Origin: Glaciecola sp. HTCC2999
GTDB lineage: Bacteria > Pseudomonadota > Gammaproteobacteria > Enterobacterales > Alteromonadaceae
Length of the DNA stretch: 35,732 nucleotides
Direction: 5' to 3'
NCBI RefSeq assembly: GCF_000155775.1
Contig: NZ_DS989810.1
Span: 598,968-634,699 of the forward strand
Positions 18,718-27,769 of the stretch are shown here, piece after piece. A program made the position numbers and the translations under genes. A model generated the notes under the pieces. The model did no database searches, was not told where the DNA came from, and worked only from the letters and a program-made list of their open reading frames with translations. Position 1 is the stretch's first letter. Every line of letters begins with the position of its first letter.

Positions 18718-19475
18718 TTCCTTGTTTGGATGTCCGCGATGGTAAAGTGGTCAAGGGTGTTCAATTTCGCAATCATGAGATCATCGGTGATATCGTCCCA
18801 CTGGCTCAGCAGTATGCAAAAGCAGGTGCCGATGAATTGGTGTTCTATGATATCACCGCCTCAAGTGATGCACGTGTCGTCGATAAAAGCTGGGTAGAAC
18901 GTATAGCACAAGTCATCGACATTCCTTTTTGTGTTGCCGGCGGCATTAAATCAGTCGAAGATGCGGGTAAAATTTTGGCAATGGGCGCAGATAAAATTTC
19001 TATCAACTCCCCTGCTCTGGCAAATCCAGAACTCATCACTGAGTTACATGACGCATACGGACAACAATGCATTGTAATTGGCATTGACAGTCATTTTAAC
19101 GACCAAACGGGTAAATATGAGGTGTATCAATTTACCGGTGATGAAACACGTACTCAGCAAACCTCTTGGGAAACCGCTGACTGGGTCGAAGAAGTCCAGC
19201 GCCGCGGAGCTGGTGAAATTGTCTTAAACTGTATGAACCAAGATGGCGTGCGTCAAGGTTATGATTTAAAACAACTCAGTGCGATTCGCAGTATCTGTGA
19301 TGTTCCACTAATTGCCTCAGGTGGCGCCGGTAAAATCCATCACTTTGCTGATGTCTTTAAAGAGGCCGATGTCGATGGCGCACTGGCGGCGTCCGTCTTC
19401 CATAAAGGGATCATTGAGATTGCTGAATTGAAGACCTATTTGCACAAAGAAACTATTCCTATGAGAACCGTATGA
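18699..19475 (+). CDS. hisF: Imidazole glycerol phosphate synthase, cyclase subunit
   Basis: HisF receives ammonia from HisH and makes imidazole glycerol phosphate plus AICAR, which returns to purine synthesis. It is a 258-residue TIM barrel with D11 in [18 protein letters not shown]130 in VIGIDSHF, and the phosphate loops FCVAGGIKS and LIASGGAGK. Length and sequence follow E. coli HisF closely. The start ATG lies within hisA, with GAGGAG just before it (18685-18690) supporting the choice. It overlaps hisI by four bases. Confidence 0.97.
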   Translation: MLARRIIPCLDVRDGKVVKGVQFRNHEIIGDIVPLAQQYAKAGADELVFYDITASSDARVVDKSWVERIAQVIDIPFCVAGGIKSVEDAGKILAMGADKISINSPALANPELITELHDAYGQQCIVIGIDSHFNDQTGKYEVYQFTGDETRTQQTSWETADWVEEVQRRGAGEIVLNCMNQDGVRQGYDLKQLSAIRSICDVPLIASGGAGKIHHFADVFKEADVDGALAASVFHKGIIEIAELKTYLHKETIPMRTV

Positions 19476-20089
19476 TCATTACAACAGAAAATATCGCTCA
19501 AGTTGCTTGGGCTAAAATGGATAATCTTGTCCCTGCCATTGTCCAAGATGCTGTGACAGGTAAAGTCCTCATGCAAGGCTTTATGGATGAAGCGGCCCTG
19601 TCACATACATTGGCCACTGGCCACGTCACGTTCTTCTCTCGTTCCAAACAACGTTTATGGACCAAAGGGGAAACATCGGGTAATACACTTAATCTAGTCC
19701 AAGTTGAAAGTGACTGTGATAGTGATAGTTTACTGGTGTTAGCCCATCCAAATGGCCCAACATGTCATACTGGGGCTGAAGCGTGTTGGTTTGACAATTC
19801 TCAAAGCGACTATACTTTTATTGCCGATCTTGAAAAGCTCATAGCAGCGCGTAAAGGTGCTGATCCAGAATCTAGCTACACCGCACATTTATATAGCCGC
19901 GGTATCAAGCGCATCGCCCAAAAAGTAGGTGAAGAAGGCGTAGAAACCGCTTTAGCAGCAACGGTAGCAGATTTAGATGAGCTAAAAAACGAATCAGCCG
20001 ATTTGTTATATCATTTATTAGTGTTGTTGCAAGCCTCTGATTTATCTATGAAAGATGTTGTATCAGTACTTCGTGAGCGACATAAATAA
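19472..20089 (+). CDS. hisI: Bifunctional phosphoribosyl-AMP cyclohydrolase / phosphoribosyl-ATP pyrophosphatase
   Basis: The HisIE fusion performs steps 2 and 3 of histidine synthesis. Residues ~1-110 are the zinc-dependent cyclohydrolase, with [28 protein letters not shown] and metal cysteines C82, C98 and C105. Residues ~115-205 are the helical pyrophosphatase, with [23 protein letters not shown] as the metal-binding helix. Length 205 against about 203 in E. coli. It is the last gene of the operon. No strong intrinsic terminator is seen before the ibpA promoter, only a T-rich stretch at 20090-20100. Confidence 0.96.
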   Translation: MIITTENIAQVAWAKMDNLVPAIVQDAVTGKVLMQGFMDEAALSHTLATGHVTFFSRSKQRLWTKGETSGNTLNLVQVESDCDSDSLLVLAHPNGPTCHTGAEACWFDNSQSDYTFIADLEKLIAARKGADPESSYTAHLYSRGIKRIAQKVGEEGVETALAATVADLDELKNESADLLYHLLVLLQASDLSMKDVVSVLRERHK

Positions 20090-20108
20090 CATTTTTTAAA
20101 AATAAACC

Positions 20109-20138
20109 CTTGAAAACGCATAGGCAGTCCTTACATAT
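20109..20138 (+). promoter_or_regulatory. Heat-shock (sigma-32-like) promoter of the small heat-shock gene
   Basis: CTTGAAA at 20109-20115 matches the sigma-32 -35 element. After 13 bases comes CCTTACATAT at 20129-20138, an imperfect match to the CCCCATxT -10 element. The predicted start is near 20143, exactly where the 5' UTR hairpins begin. The same -35, spacer length and -10 sequence recur before htpG. Confidence 0.8.
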
Positions 20139-20141
20139 TAA

Positions 20142-20233
20142 TTATCGGTGCTCAAGAGAGGCCGATAACACCGTCGCCGAATAATCGGGACATTTTAATT
20201 TAACATATTGCTTTATATTTTAAGGATATGACT
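20142..20233 (+). promoter_or_regulatory. ROSE-like RNA thermometer in the ibpA 5' UTR
   Basis: Three consecutive hairpins can be drawn. I: TTATCGG (20142-20148) with CCGATAA (20162-20168), with an inner CTC/GAG stem. II: GTC-CCGA (20173-20180, one bulged G) with TCGG-GAC (20185-20191). III: CATATTGCT (20204-20212) with AGGATATG (20223-20230), in which TTGCT faces the Shine-Dalgarno AGGA with a bulged G. That U-U/C-G-C-U against AGGA pairing with an unpaired G is the hallmark of ROSE elements, which melt on heating and release the ribosome-binding site. Identified by pattern only. Confidence 0.85.
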
Positions 20234-20680
20234 ATGCGTACTATCGATCTATCTCCACTTTATCGTTCTTTCATTGGTTCTGACCACTTAGCATCTATGA
20301 TTGATGCAGCGGCCCGCAATGAGAAACAAACTTCTTATCCCCCTTACAACATTGAGTTAGTGAGCGAAGATAAATACCGAATTACCATGGCTGTTGCTGG
20401 TTTTGCTCAAGACGATGTCGAAATTGTTGTGCAAGAAAACACGCTTGTCGTGACGGGTAATAAACCCAATACAACGAAAGAAGCCGATACCAAACAGTTT
20501 TTGCATAAAGGCATTTCTGAACGCAATTTTGAGCGTAAGTTCCAACTCGGTGATCATGTAAAAGTGCTCGCGGCAGATATGGAAAATGGCTTACTCAATA
20601 TTGAATTAGAGCGCGTGATCCCAGAGGCTAAAAAACCTCGAAAAATAGAAATTGGTTCACGTCTCATTGATAACAAATAA
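20234..20680 (+). CDS. ibpA: Small heat-shock protein, IbpA type (Hsp20)
   Basis: A holdase chaperone that binds unfolding proteins and hands them to DnaK/ClpB. The start MRTIDLSPLYRSFIG matches E. coli IbpA. An ATG at 20228 is also in frame, but only one base follows AAGGA there; the ATG at 20234 has seven-base spacing and aligns with IbpA, giving 148 residues. The alpha-crystallin domain spans ~36-128, with the AADMENGLLNIEL end segment. The C-terminal I-x-I motif (IEI, 138-140) needed for oligomer contacts is present. It is controlled by its own heat-shock promoter and RNA thermometer and has a strong terminator, so it is monocistronic. Confidence 0.95.
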   Translation: MRTIDLSPLYRSFIGSDHLASMIDAAARNEKQTSYPPYNIELVSEDKYRITMAVAGFAQDDVEIVVQENTLVVTGNKPNTTKEADTKQFLHKGISERNFERKFQLGDHVKVLAADMENGLLNIELERVIPEAKKPRKIEIGSRLIDNK

Positions 20681-20710
20681 ACAACATATGTCCCTAATGT
20701 GTGTATTTAA

Positions 20711-20735
20711 AGGCAGCTGGTGAGCTGCCTTTTTT
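20711..20735 (+). terminator. Intrinsic terminator of ibpA
   Basis: AGGCAGCT pairs perfectly with AGCTGCCT around a GGTG loop, followed by six T. It lies 30 bases after the ibpA stop. Confidence 0.92.
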
Positions 20736-20843
20736 GTATTGATGAAAAGAGTTTTTAATCCAACAACATCATTACTAATAGCCTTCATCCATAAAAAATA
20801 AAAGTATGTTAAACTCAATTTTTATTCTTTTCTTTACTTTACT

Positions 20844-21896
20844 ATGTCGCTAATAACATTTTCTAAACCGACCAATGTATTTACGTCACTCAAAAACAAA
20901 GTCAATCAATTACGTATTTACGTCACACACAAATTAGATGCACTCAAAACCTTCGAATTAGATAAATTAGTCATATGGAGCCGTAAATTCAATCGCTCGC
21001 AATGGTGTTATTTTATTGCTATGAGTTTTCTATTGTTCCACGGCGTTTTTTCTGAAGTCACAGATTTTGTACTATACGTCACCGGTGCGATCGCATTTGT
21101 TGGACTATTTCGTGAAATGTGGGCCATGTTTCAGCGTATATGGTCACACAATATCGGTAAAGCCTTTGTGCTCATTTTATATGCCGGTACCGCAAATCTC
21201 GCCTTAGCGTTCGCGGCGCTAAAAATCAATATCATCACCGGTGTAGAGCCAATGGCTTTTACATTTACACTAGGTTTTACGACCTTTGTCATGTTGCCAT
21301 TTTGGATCATGATATCTAATATCTTATTTTTATTAATAGGCTTGATACTTGCTAATCTATTACTGTTTATTAGTATCCCTATTAAATTATTTGGAATACG
21401 TTTATCAGTTCATTGGGAGGACACGCATCGTGCTGGGACGACCATGGTCATGCGTATTATTTTGATACCATTAGTCATCAATATGCTCATGACAGTGGGC
21501 ACTCCTTATTTAGCTCAACTTCATTTTCTGTCAGAGGGAAATACATTTACCCTTAATCAAGAATTTGGTGAGCCTCTATCCTCTGAAAATGACAAATTCG
21601 CCTTAAACCTCAATCCCCAAAATGAGGATGAAATAGCTATCAATTTGGCCACCAAAAATGATGCCTTTGAACCAAATACAGAGCAAGGGATGTTTATTAA
21701 TCATTTAATTGCCGACTTTATCTACCATTTTGAAGCCTACCAATACTCAATGTGTCACAAAAAAAACAACGAGCGTTCAATGATTTTGGATGATTTTTCC
21801 ACCTTATTGATAACACAAAATCCAAAAAGTGAGTTTGGTTATGATTATCGAGTAGCTGCCTGTATCCCTTTATATAAAGCAATGCCCTCTCAGTAA
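20844..21896 (+). CDS. Hypothetical multi-pass membrane protein
   Basis: I do not recognise this 350-residue protein. Hydrophobic segments lie at about 54-70, 72-90, 106-127, 137-158, 160-184 and 201-220. The N-terminal ~45 residues are basic and probably cytoplasmic. After residue ~225 comes a polar domain of ~125 residues with FTLNQEFGEPLSSENDKFAL and two cysteines (MCHKK, AACIP), possibly periplasmic. The region before the ATG is a pyrimidine-rich stretch (TTCTTTTCTTTACTTTACT) with no Shine-Dalgarno, so the start is less certain than for neighbours. No partner gene is adjacent. Confidence 0.7.
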   Translation: MSLITFSKPTNVFTSLKNKVNQLRIYVTHKLDALKTFELDKLVIWSRKFNRSQWCYFIAMSFLLFHGVFSEVTDFVLYVTGAIAFVGLFREMWAMFQRIWSHNIGKAFVLILYAGTANLALAFAALKINIITGVEPMAFTFTLGFTTFVMLPFWIMISNILFLLIGLILANLLLFISIPIKLFGIRLSVHWEDTHRAGTTMVMRIILIPLVINMLMTVGTPYLAQLHFLSEGNTFTLNQEFGEPLSSENDKFALNLNPQNEDEIAINLATKNDAFEPNTEQGMFINHLIADFIYHFEAYQYSMCHKKNNERSMILDDFSTLLITQNPKSEFGYDYRVAACIPLYKAMPSQ

Positions 21897-21947
21897 ACTG
21901 AACGAGCGATGAACAAAACCGCTTATCGCTTCGTATCAACAATGGAA

Positions 21948-21970
21948 CTGCAACTTTTTGCAGTCTTTCT
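21948..21970 (+). terminator. Possible weak terminator after the membrane protein
   Basis: CTGCAA (21948-21953) pairs with TTGCAG (21958-21963) around a CTTT loop, followed by TCTTTCT. A short stem with an impure T run. A second inverted repeat AGCGAT/ATCGCT (21904-21909, 21925-21930) lies just upstream. Confidence 0.35.
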
Positions 21971-22008
21971 AGGTCTGTTTATATAGTTGAATTAATCGAG
22001 AATATGTT

Positions 22009-23370
22009 ATGAAAAATGGTTTGTTGATACTAAGTGTTTTTATTGCAGGATTCATGATCTACAGCATAACTCAATACCCTGCCCATGCGGTGAACCCTAA
22101 ATCTCCATCTCCTGCAAAAGCGCTTGCTGAGGAAACTGGTGTTCCTAGCAACACTACTGAGAAAACGATGCACAGCGAATCGATTGTGTTTGGTTTAGGT
22201 TGTTTTTGGGGCGCTGAAATGCGCTTTGAGAAAATGCCTGGAGTAATTGATGTAGTATCAGGTTATGCAGACGGTAGTGGATTTGAAGCAACATATCGTA
22301 ACATCACCCAATCTCGCCATCGCTTCAATCCAAATAACTATGCAGAAGTGATACAAGTGACCTATCACCCTGATACCGTGAGTATCGATACACTCATAAA
22401 AGCATTTTTTGAAATGCATAATCCGACCCAAAAAGATGGTCAAGGTAACGACATAGGCACGCAATACCGTTCAACGATTTTAACTTCAGTTCCTGAGCAT
22501 ATGGATATCGCAAATACACTGAAAATGCAGTACCAAAAACAGCTAAACCGAGCAGGTTATGGCACTATATCCACCAGTATCAAGCCCCTAGATACCTTCT
22601 ATGTCGCTGAAGAGTATCACCAAGATTACATCGCTAAAAACCCGAATGGATATTGCCCAGACCATTCGACGGGTGTGACGTTCGCGCCAAAAACAACCGC
22701 ACAATTAGCGAAAGCTGATGAGGATGCTCGTTTTGATAACAGTGCACTAATGAGCGGTCAACATATTGTGGTGATTGATGCTGAGTTTTGTCCATACTGT
22801 GAGAAATTTAAAGAGACCGTCGCTAATGATTACCGAGGTGATGTCCCCATGCATTTTCGCATGGCAACACAACTCAATGGCTTGAGTATTGAATCCCCTA
22901 CTTGGGCAACACCAACGTTGTTATTTATGGAAGATGGGAAAGAAGTATATGGTATTCAAGGTTATGTAGAACCTAAAACCTTCTATAAGGCTCTTGGTGC
23001 ATTTAAATTGGGAGAATCGGAAGCATTTGATGTGGCATTTAATAAAAGTACTGATTCACGGTTTTGTAAACAATATGAGCAGTTCAAGAATGTCGGTGAA
23101 GGTGTATTCATTGATACGTTAAGTGGCGCTCCATTATTTGATACTGCATATCAATTTAACTCGGGCACTGGATGGCTGTCATTTACGCAAGCTGTTGAAG
23201 GCAGTGTCACATACCATGAAGACAATCGATACGGCATGCAACGAGTCGAAATCAAAGCGAAAAAAAGTGGGATCCACTTAGGCCATGTATTTAACGATGG
23301 TCCCAATGGTTCTCCTCGCTATTGTATTAACGCGACGGTATTAGGCTTTGAGCCACGCGTCGAAAGTTAA
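22009..23370 (+). CDS. Membrane-anchored MsrA-thioredoxin-MsrB methionine sulfoxide reductase fusion
   Basis: A 453-residue trifunctional protein predicted to repair both methionine sulfoxide diastereomers outside the cytoplasm. Residues 4-22 are a hydrophobic signal or anchor, followed by a Pro/Ser/Ala linker. MsrA (~57-227) has catalytic C65 in GCFWGAE and a resolving Cys candidate C216 in NPNGYCPDH. A thioredoxin-like domain (~250-335) has CPYC (C261/C264) and a cis-Pro ATPT (P302). MsrB (~343-450) has catalytic C439 in RYCIN and SGTGWLSF. The usual MsrB zinc cysteines (CxxC before G-x-x-LF) are replaced (VFIDTLSGAPLF). C353 may act as resolving Cys. Neisserial PilB has the order Trx-MsrA-MsrB, so the thioredoxin unit in the middle is notable. 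The 3' end overlaps the convergent acetyltransferase gene by 30 bases. Confidence 0.9.
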   Translation: MKNGLLILSVFIAGFMIYSITQYPAHAVNPKSPSPAKALAEETGVPSNTTEKTMHSESIVFGLGCFWGAEMRFEKMPGVIDVVSGYADGSGFEATYRNITQSRHRFNPNNYAEVIQVTYHPDTVSIDTLIKAFFEMHNPTQKDGQGNDIGTQYRSTILTSVPEHMDIANTLKMQYQKQLNRAGYGTISTSIKPLDTFYVAEEYHQDYIAKNPNGYCPDHSTGVTFAPKTTAQLAKADEDARFDNSALMSGQHIVVIDAEFCPYCEKFKETVANDYRGDVPMHFRMATQLNGLSIESPTWATPTLLFMEDGKEVYGIQGYVEPKTFYKALGAFKLGESEAFDVAFNKSTDSRFCKQYEQFKNVGEGVFIDTLSGAPLFDTAYQFNSGTGWLSFTQAVEGSVTYHEDNRYGMQRVEIKAKKSGIHLGHVFNDGPNGSPRYCINATVLGFEPRVES

Positions 23371-23811
23371 GCGCATATCTACGTGCATTATCCCATCCTC
23401 ATCATATGGTGAGGATATGGCGATAAATCCTAACCCTTCATAAAATTCCTGAAGATACGTTTGCGCCCCAATTTCAATCGGTATTTCAGGCCATGAATCA
23501 AAACAGGTTTGAATGGCGCTAGACATTAGTTTACGCGCATGGCCTTTACCCCTAGCACTCGATGCAATGAGCACACGCCCAATGCTACTAGCATCGGCGA
23601 AAGATATAGCAGGCGCTAAACACCGTGCATATCCTACTAACGCGTCATCTTCATACATCATAATATGCAATGAGCCAACATCTATATCCTTGTTATCTAA
23701 ATCAGGGTAAACACAGGTTTGTTCTACCACAAACACATCACTTCTCAATTTTAATACCCCATATAACTCATAAGGGCTAAGTTGATGAAATGGTTTTACG
23801 ACGATATTCAA
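23341..23811 (-). CDS. GNAT family N-acetyltransferase, ElaA-like
   Basis: A 156-residue acetyltransferase of the ElaA type. YGVLKLRSDVFVVEQTCVYPDLD near residues 17-39 is the characteristic ElaA N-terminus. IGRVLIASSARGKGHARKLM holds the acetyl-CoA pyrophosphate loop (R-G-K-G-x-A/G), and LQEFYEGLGF is the GNAT motif B. The acceptor is unknown. It converges with the Msr fusion gene and their last 30 coding bases overlap on opposite strands. It is separated from adk upstream by a terminator, so it has its own transcript. Confidence 0.87.
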   Translation of the reverse strand: MNIVVKPFHQLSPYELYGVLKLRSDVFVVEQTCVYPDLDNKDIDVGSLHIMMYEDDALVGYARCLAPAISFADASSIGRVLIASSARGKGHARKLMSSAIQTCFDSWPEIPIEIGAQTYLQEFYEGLGFIAISSPYDEDGIMHVDMRLTFDAWLKA

Positions 23812-23895
23812 TGGGTATTCTCAGTTGCATTCTTTGGAGCGATTAAGATATCACACCCAACAACAAATTTTGAAGTGAAAACAAATACATCCAAT

Positions 23896-23927
23896 AAAAA
23901 ACGCTACAATGAAACCTCATTGTAGCG
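23896..23927 (-). terminator. Intrinsic terminator of adk
   Basis: On the minus strand CGCTACAAT pairs with ATTGTAGCG around an eight-base loop and is followed by six T. It lies about 37 bases beyond the adk stop. The + strand lacks a matching T run. Confidence 0.85.
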
Positions 23928-23963
23928 CTCTAATTTACATTACTAAATTTTCAGATTAATAAA

Positions 23964-24620
<657 letters not shown>

Positions 24621-24747
24621 TTAATAATAATAAAATTTAATGCGGTTAACTTACCCATTAATGTCCTTCGTTTCAACTAGAAATCACAGATCAATAAAGG
24701 GTTTACGACTAAAAGCGCAAGATTACCAAGACATAACAAACCGCAAC

Positions 24748-24774
24748 AAAAAAGGCAGTCTCAAAGACTGCCTT
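24748..24774 (-). terminator. Intrinsic terminator of htpG
   Basis: On the minus strand AAGGCAGTCT pairs with AGACTGCCTT around a three-base loop, with a run of six T overlapping the end of the stem. It lies about 20 bases after the htpG stop. Its CTGCCTTTTTTG tail is the same as in the ibpA terminator. Confidence 0.92.
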
Positions 24775-24793
24775 GATATGAAGCGTTATCTAT

Positions 24794-26710
24794 CTATTTA
24801 GATAAGCTCATTAATAGACCATTCAAATTTTGCACAAATGATGCTGGATCTTTAAGACTACCTTGCTCTGATAACGCTGCTTGGTCGAATAACACACCAC
24901 TCCAACGCTTAAATAGCTCTTCGTCTTGTACGTCAGATAAGTGCTTCACCAAATCATGTTCAGGATTCAGCTCTAAATGATAAGTCACTTCTGGTACAGG
25001 CTGACCGGCAGCTTGCATTAGTTTAACCATTTGCGTCGTCATACCATTTTCATCAGCTACAATACATGCAGGAGATTCAGTAAGACGGTGCGTAAATTTA
25101 ACTTCATTTACTTTATCACCTAGTGCAGTCTTAACTCGCTCTAGAACACCCTCTACTGCTTTTTCCGCTTCTTCTTTTGCTGCCTTATCATCTTCAGAAT
25201 CTAGTTCGTCTAGATTACCCTGAGCAATTGACTGGAATGATTTTTCATCAAATTCCGTCAGGTGTGACATTAGCCATTCATCAATGCGCTCAGACATTAA
25301 TAACACTTCGATACCTTTTTTGCGGAAGATCTCTAAGTGTGGGCTTGTCTTAGCAGCTTGATAAGAATCAGCAGTCACATAATAAATCTTGTCTTGGCCT
25401 TCTTGCATACGAGAGATGTAGTCAGCTAGAGATACATTCTCAATATCCGAATCATTATGAGTTGATGCAAAGCGTAAAAGACCAGCAATTTTTTCTTTGT
25501 TACCGAAATCTTCTGCTGGACCTTCTTTCAACACATTACCAAACTCAGACCAGAAACCTTGGTATTTCTCGGCATCTTTCTTTGCCATTTTCTCAAGCAT
25601 CTGTAACACTTTTTTCGTGCAACCATTGCGCATGGCTTGAGTAATTTTGTTGTCTTGTAGGATTTCACGCGATACGTTTAGCGGTAAATCATTTGAGTCT
25701 AATAGGCCTTTCACAAAACGTAAATACGTTGGCATGAACTGCTCTGCGTCATCCATAATAAAGACACGCTGGACAAATAATTTTAGCCCATGCTTTTGAT
25801 CGCGGTTATACATGTCAAACGGGGCTTTTGAAGGGATATATAATAAGCTTGTATATTCCGTCTTACCTTCAACACGATTATGCGACCATGTTAATGGATC
25901 GGCATAATCATGTGAAACATGTTTATAAAATTCATTATATTCATCATCTGTAATGTCGGCTTTTTCACGCGTCCATAACGCAGTCGCTTTGTTGATTGGC
26001 TCCCACTTAGCCGGTTCACCTGGAATTTTTTCACCATCAGGACCATCTGATTCAGGGACTTCAGCTTTGAACATTTGCACCGGAATGCTAATATGATCAG
26101 AATATTTAGTGATAATTGAACGTAACTTCCAATCATCTAAGAACTCTTTATCTTCATCACGGATATGTAAGGTAATTTCAGTACCACGCGTTTCTTTTTC
26201 TATATCAGCAGTAGTAAATTCACCTTCCCCTTGTGATTCCCATTGCACACCTTCAGACACTGGTGCGCCTGCTGCACGGGTTTTGACCGTCACATTATCA
26301 GCAACAATAAACGCTGAATAGAAACCCACACCAAATTGACCAATAAGCTGCGAGTCTTTGGCTTGATCACCAGAAAGATTAGAGAAAAAATCAGATGTGC
26401 CTGATTTAGCAATAGTACCTAAGTTCGCGATGACTTCTTCTTTGGTCATACCAATACCATTATCACTAATGGTTATGGTACCAGCATCTTTATTGCATGA
26501 AACTTTAACGTGCAAATCACCATCATTTTCATACAATGCATCGTTTGATAATGCTTTAAAACGTAATTTATCTGCTGCATCAGCTGCATTTGAAACAAGT
26601 TCACGTAAAAATATTTCTTTGTTTGAATACAAAGAATGAATCATTAATTGGAGTAATTGTTTTACTTCGGTTTGAAAACCGTGGGTTTCTTGTTGGACAG
26701 TATCAGTCAT
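24794..26710 (-). CDS. htpG: Chaperone protein HtpG (Hsp90)
   Basis: Bacterial Hsp90, an ATP-driven homodimeric chaperone of the cytosol. The 638 residues are slightly longer than E. coli HtpG (624). The N-terminal GHKL ATPase shows [16 protein letters not shown] (with the Mg-binding Asn), [11 protein letters not shown] and [15 protein letters not shown]. The middle domain has [11 protein letters not shown] with the catalytic Arg. The C-terminal dimerisation domain ends near [17 protein letters not shown] lies ten bases before the ATG. It has a heat-shock promoter just upstream in the recR-htpG gap. Confidence 0.97.
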   Translation of the reverse strand: MTDTVQQETHGFQTEVKQLLQLMIHSLYSNKEIFLRELVSNAADAADKLRFKALSNDALYENDGDLHVKVSCNKDAGTITISDNGIGMTKEEVIANLGTIAKSGTSDFFSNLSGDQAKDSQLIGQFGVGFYSAFIVADNVTVKTRAAGAPVSEGVQWESQGEGEFTTADIEKETRGTEITLHIRDEDKEFLDDWKLRSIITKYSDHISIPVQMFKAEVPESDGPDGEKIPGEPAKWEPINKATALWTREKADITDDEYNEFYKHVSHDYADPLTWSHNRVEGKTEYTSLLYIPSKAPFDMYNRDQKHGLKLFVQRVFIMDDAEQFMPTYLRFVKGLLDSNDLPLNVSREILQDNKITQAMRNGCTKKVLQMLEKMAKKDAEKYQGFWSEFGNVLKEGPAEDFGNKEKIAGLLRFASTHNDSDIENVSLADYISRMQEGQDKIYYVTADSYQAAKTSPHLEIFRKKGIEVLLMSERIDEWLMSHLTEFDEKSFQSIAQGNLDELDSEDDKAAKEEAEKAVEGVLERVKTALGDKVNEVKFTHRLTESPACIVADENGMTTQMVKLMQAAGQPVPEVTYHLELNPEHDLVKHLSDVQDEELFKRWSGVLFDQAALSEQGSLKDPASFVQNLNGLLMSLSK

Positions 26711-26753
26711 GCTTGCATATCTCCTGAAACAAAATGTTATGTTTGATGTTTAG

Positions 26754-26783
26754 ATATGTAAGGCTAACTGGATCTTTTTCAAG
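26754..26783 (-). promoter_or_regulatory. Heat-shock (sigma-32-like) promoter of htpG
   Basis: On the minus strand CTTGAAA (26783-26777), a 13-base spacer, then CCTTACATAT (26763-26754). Both elements and the spacer length are the same as in the ibpA promoter, while the spacer sequence differs. The predicted start is near 26747, giving a ~37-base 5' UTR without an obvious SD-masking hairpin. Confidence 0.85.
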
Positions 26784-26803
26784 TATAAAAGACTGAAAAA
26801 TTT

Positions 26804-27403
26804 TTAAATCGAACGACGCCCAGAAAATGCATGAGTTAAGGTATTACCATCAATATATTCAAGCTCTCCACCTACTGGTACACCATGTGCAATTCGAGTC
26901 GCTTTTACATCATGTTTTGTACACATTTGACCAATGTAATGCGCTGTCGCTTCACCCTCTACAGTGGGGTTGGTAGCGAGTATGACTTCTTGAATATTTT
27001 CATTCGCCAAACGTTGAGCCAAAATATCTAACCCAATTTCAGCTGGCCCAATACCATCAATTGGTGATAAGTGCCCCATCAGCACAAAGTATTGCCCACC
27101 AAACTCAGAAGTTTGTTCAATAGCGAGAATATCTTGCGGGGATTCAACAATGCACAGCGTTTGTGCTTGCTTTCTAGCGGGGCTTGAACATATCCCACAC
27201 AATTTGCTTTCCGTAAAAGTTCGGCAAGACTCACAATGCGTCACATGTTCCATGGCATCATGCAATGAATGACTTAAACGCATAGCCCCCTCACGATTGC
27301 GCTCTAGTAAATGAAATGCCATGCGCTGAGCTGATTTTGCTCCTACACCAGGTAAACATTTAAAGCTCTCAATCAACTCAGTAATAAGCGGGCTATATTT
27401 CAT
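26804..27403 (-). CDS. recR: Recombination mediator protein RecR
   Basis: RecR works with RecO/RecF to load RecA on gapped DNA. The 199 residues have the family layout: a helix-hairpin-helix with [13 protein letters not shown] at 17-29, a C4 zinc finger C57/C60/C69/C72, a Toprim domain starting [15 protein letters not shown], and the C-terminal [16 protein letters not shown] motif. It follows ybaB on the same strand, in the conserved dnaX-ybaB-recR order. The ribosome-binding site is weak (AGGT), which suggests coupling with the upstream genes. Confidence 0.96.
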   Translation of the reverse strand: MKYSPLITELIESFKCLPGVGAKSAQRMAFHLLERNREGAMRLSHSLHDAMEHVTHCESCRTFTESKLCGICSSPARKQAQTLCIVESPQDILAIEQTSEFGGQYFVLMGHLSPIDGIGPAEIGLDILAQRLANENIQEVILATNPTVEGEATAHYIGQMCTKHDVKATRIAHGVPVGGELEYIDGNTLTHAFSGRRSI

Positions 27404-27433
27404 ATGACATGATGACCTATATGAAAAAATACC

Positions 27434-27760
27434 TTAGAAAGGCATTTTAAAACCCGGAGGAAGAGGCATACCACCTGTCACATCTGCCATTTTTTCTTTG
27501 GTCGTTTCAGCAACACGACGAACAGCATCATTACATGCAGCAGCAACTAAATCTTCGATCATGTCTTTATCATCATCCATTAACGCATCATCTATATGAA
27601 CGCGTTTAACGTTATGATTACAGGTCATAGTGACCTTGACCATACCCGCACCAGCTTCTCCTGATACTTCGATATTCGCCAACTCAGCTTGTGACTTTTC
27701 CATGCGCTCCTGCATCTGCTGAGCTTGTTTCATGATATTTCCCATACCACCTTTAAACAT
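27434..27760 (-). CDS. ybaB: YbaB/EbfC family nucleoid-associated protein
   Basis: A 108-residue DNA-binding protein that forms tweezer-like dimers. The N-terminus [27 protein letters not shown] and the C-terminal [13 protein letters not shown] are diagnostic of the family. It lies nine bases after the dnaX stop, with AGGAAG five bases before its ATG. It is part of the apt-dnaX-ybaB-recR transcription group. Confidence 0.96.
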   Translation of the reverse strand: MFKGGMGNIMKQAQQMQERMEKSQAELANIEVSGEAGAGMVKVTMTCNHNVKRVHIDDALMDDDKDMIEDLVAAACNDAVRRVAETTKEKMADVTGGMPLPPGFKMPF

Positions 27761-27769
27761 AATAACTTC

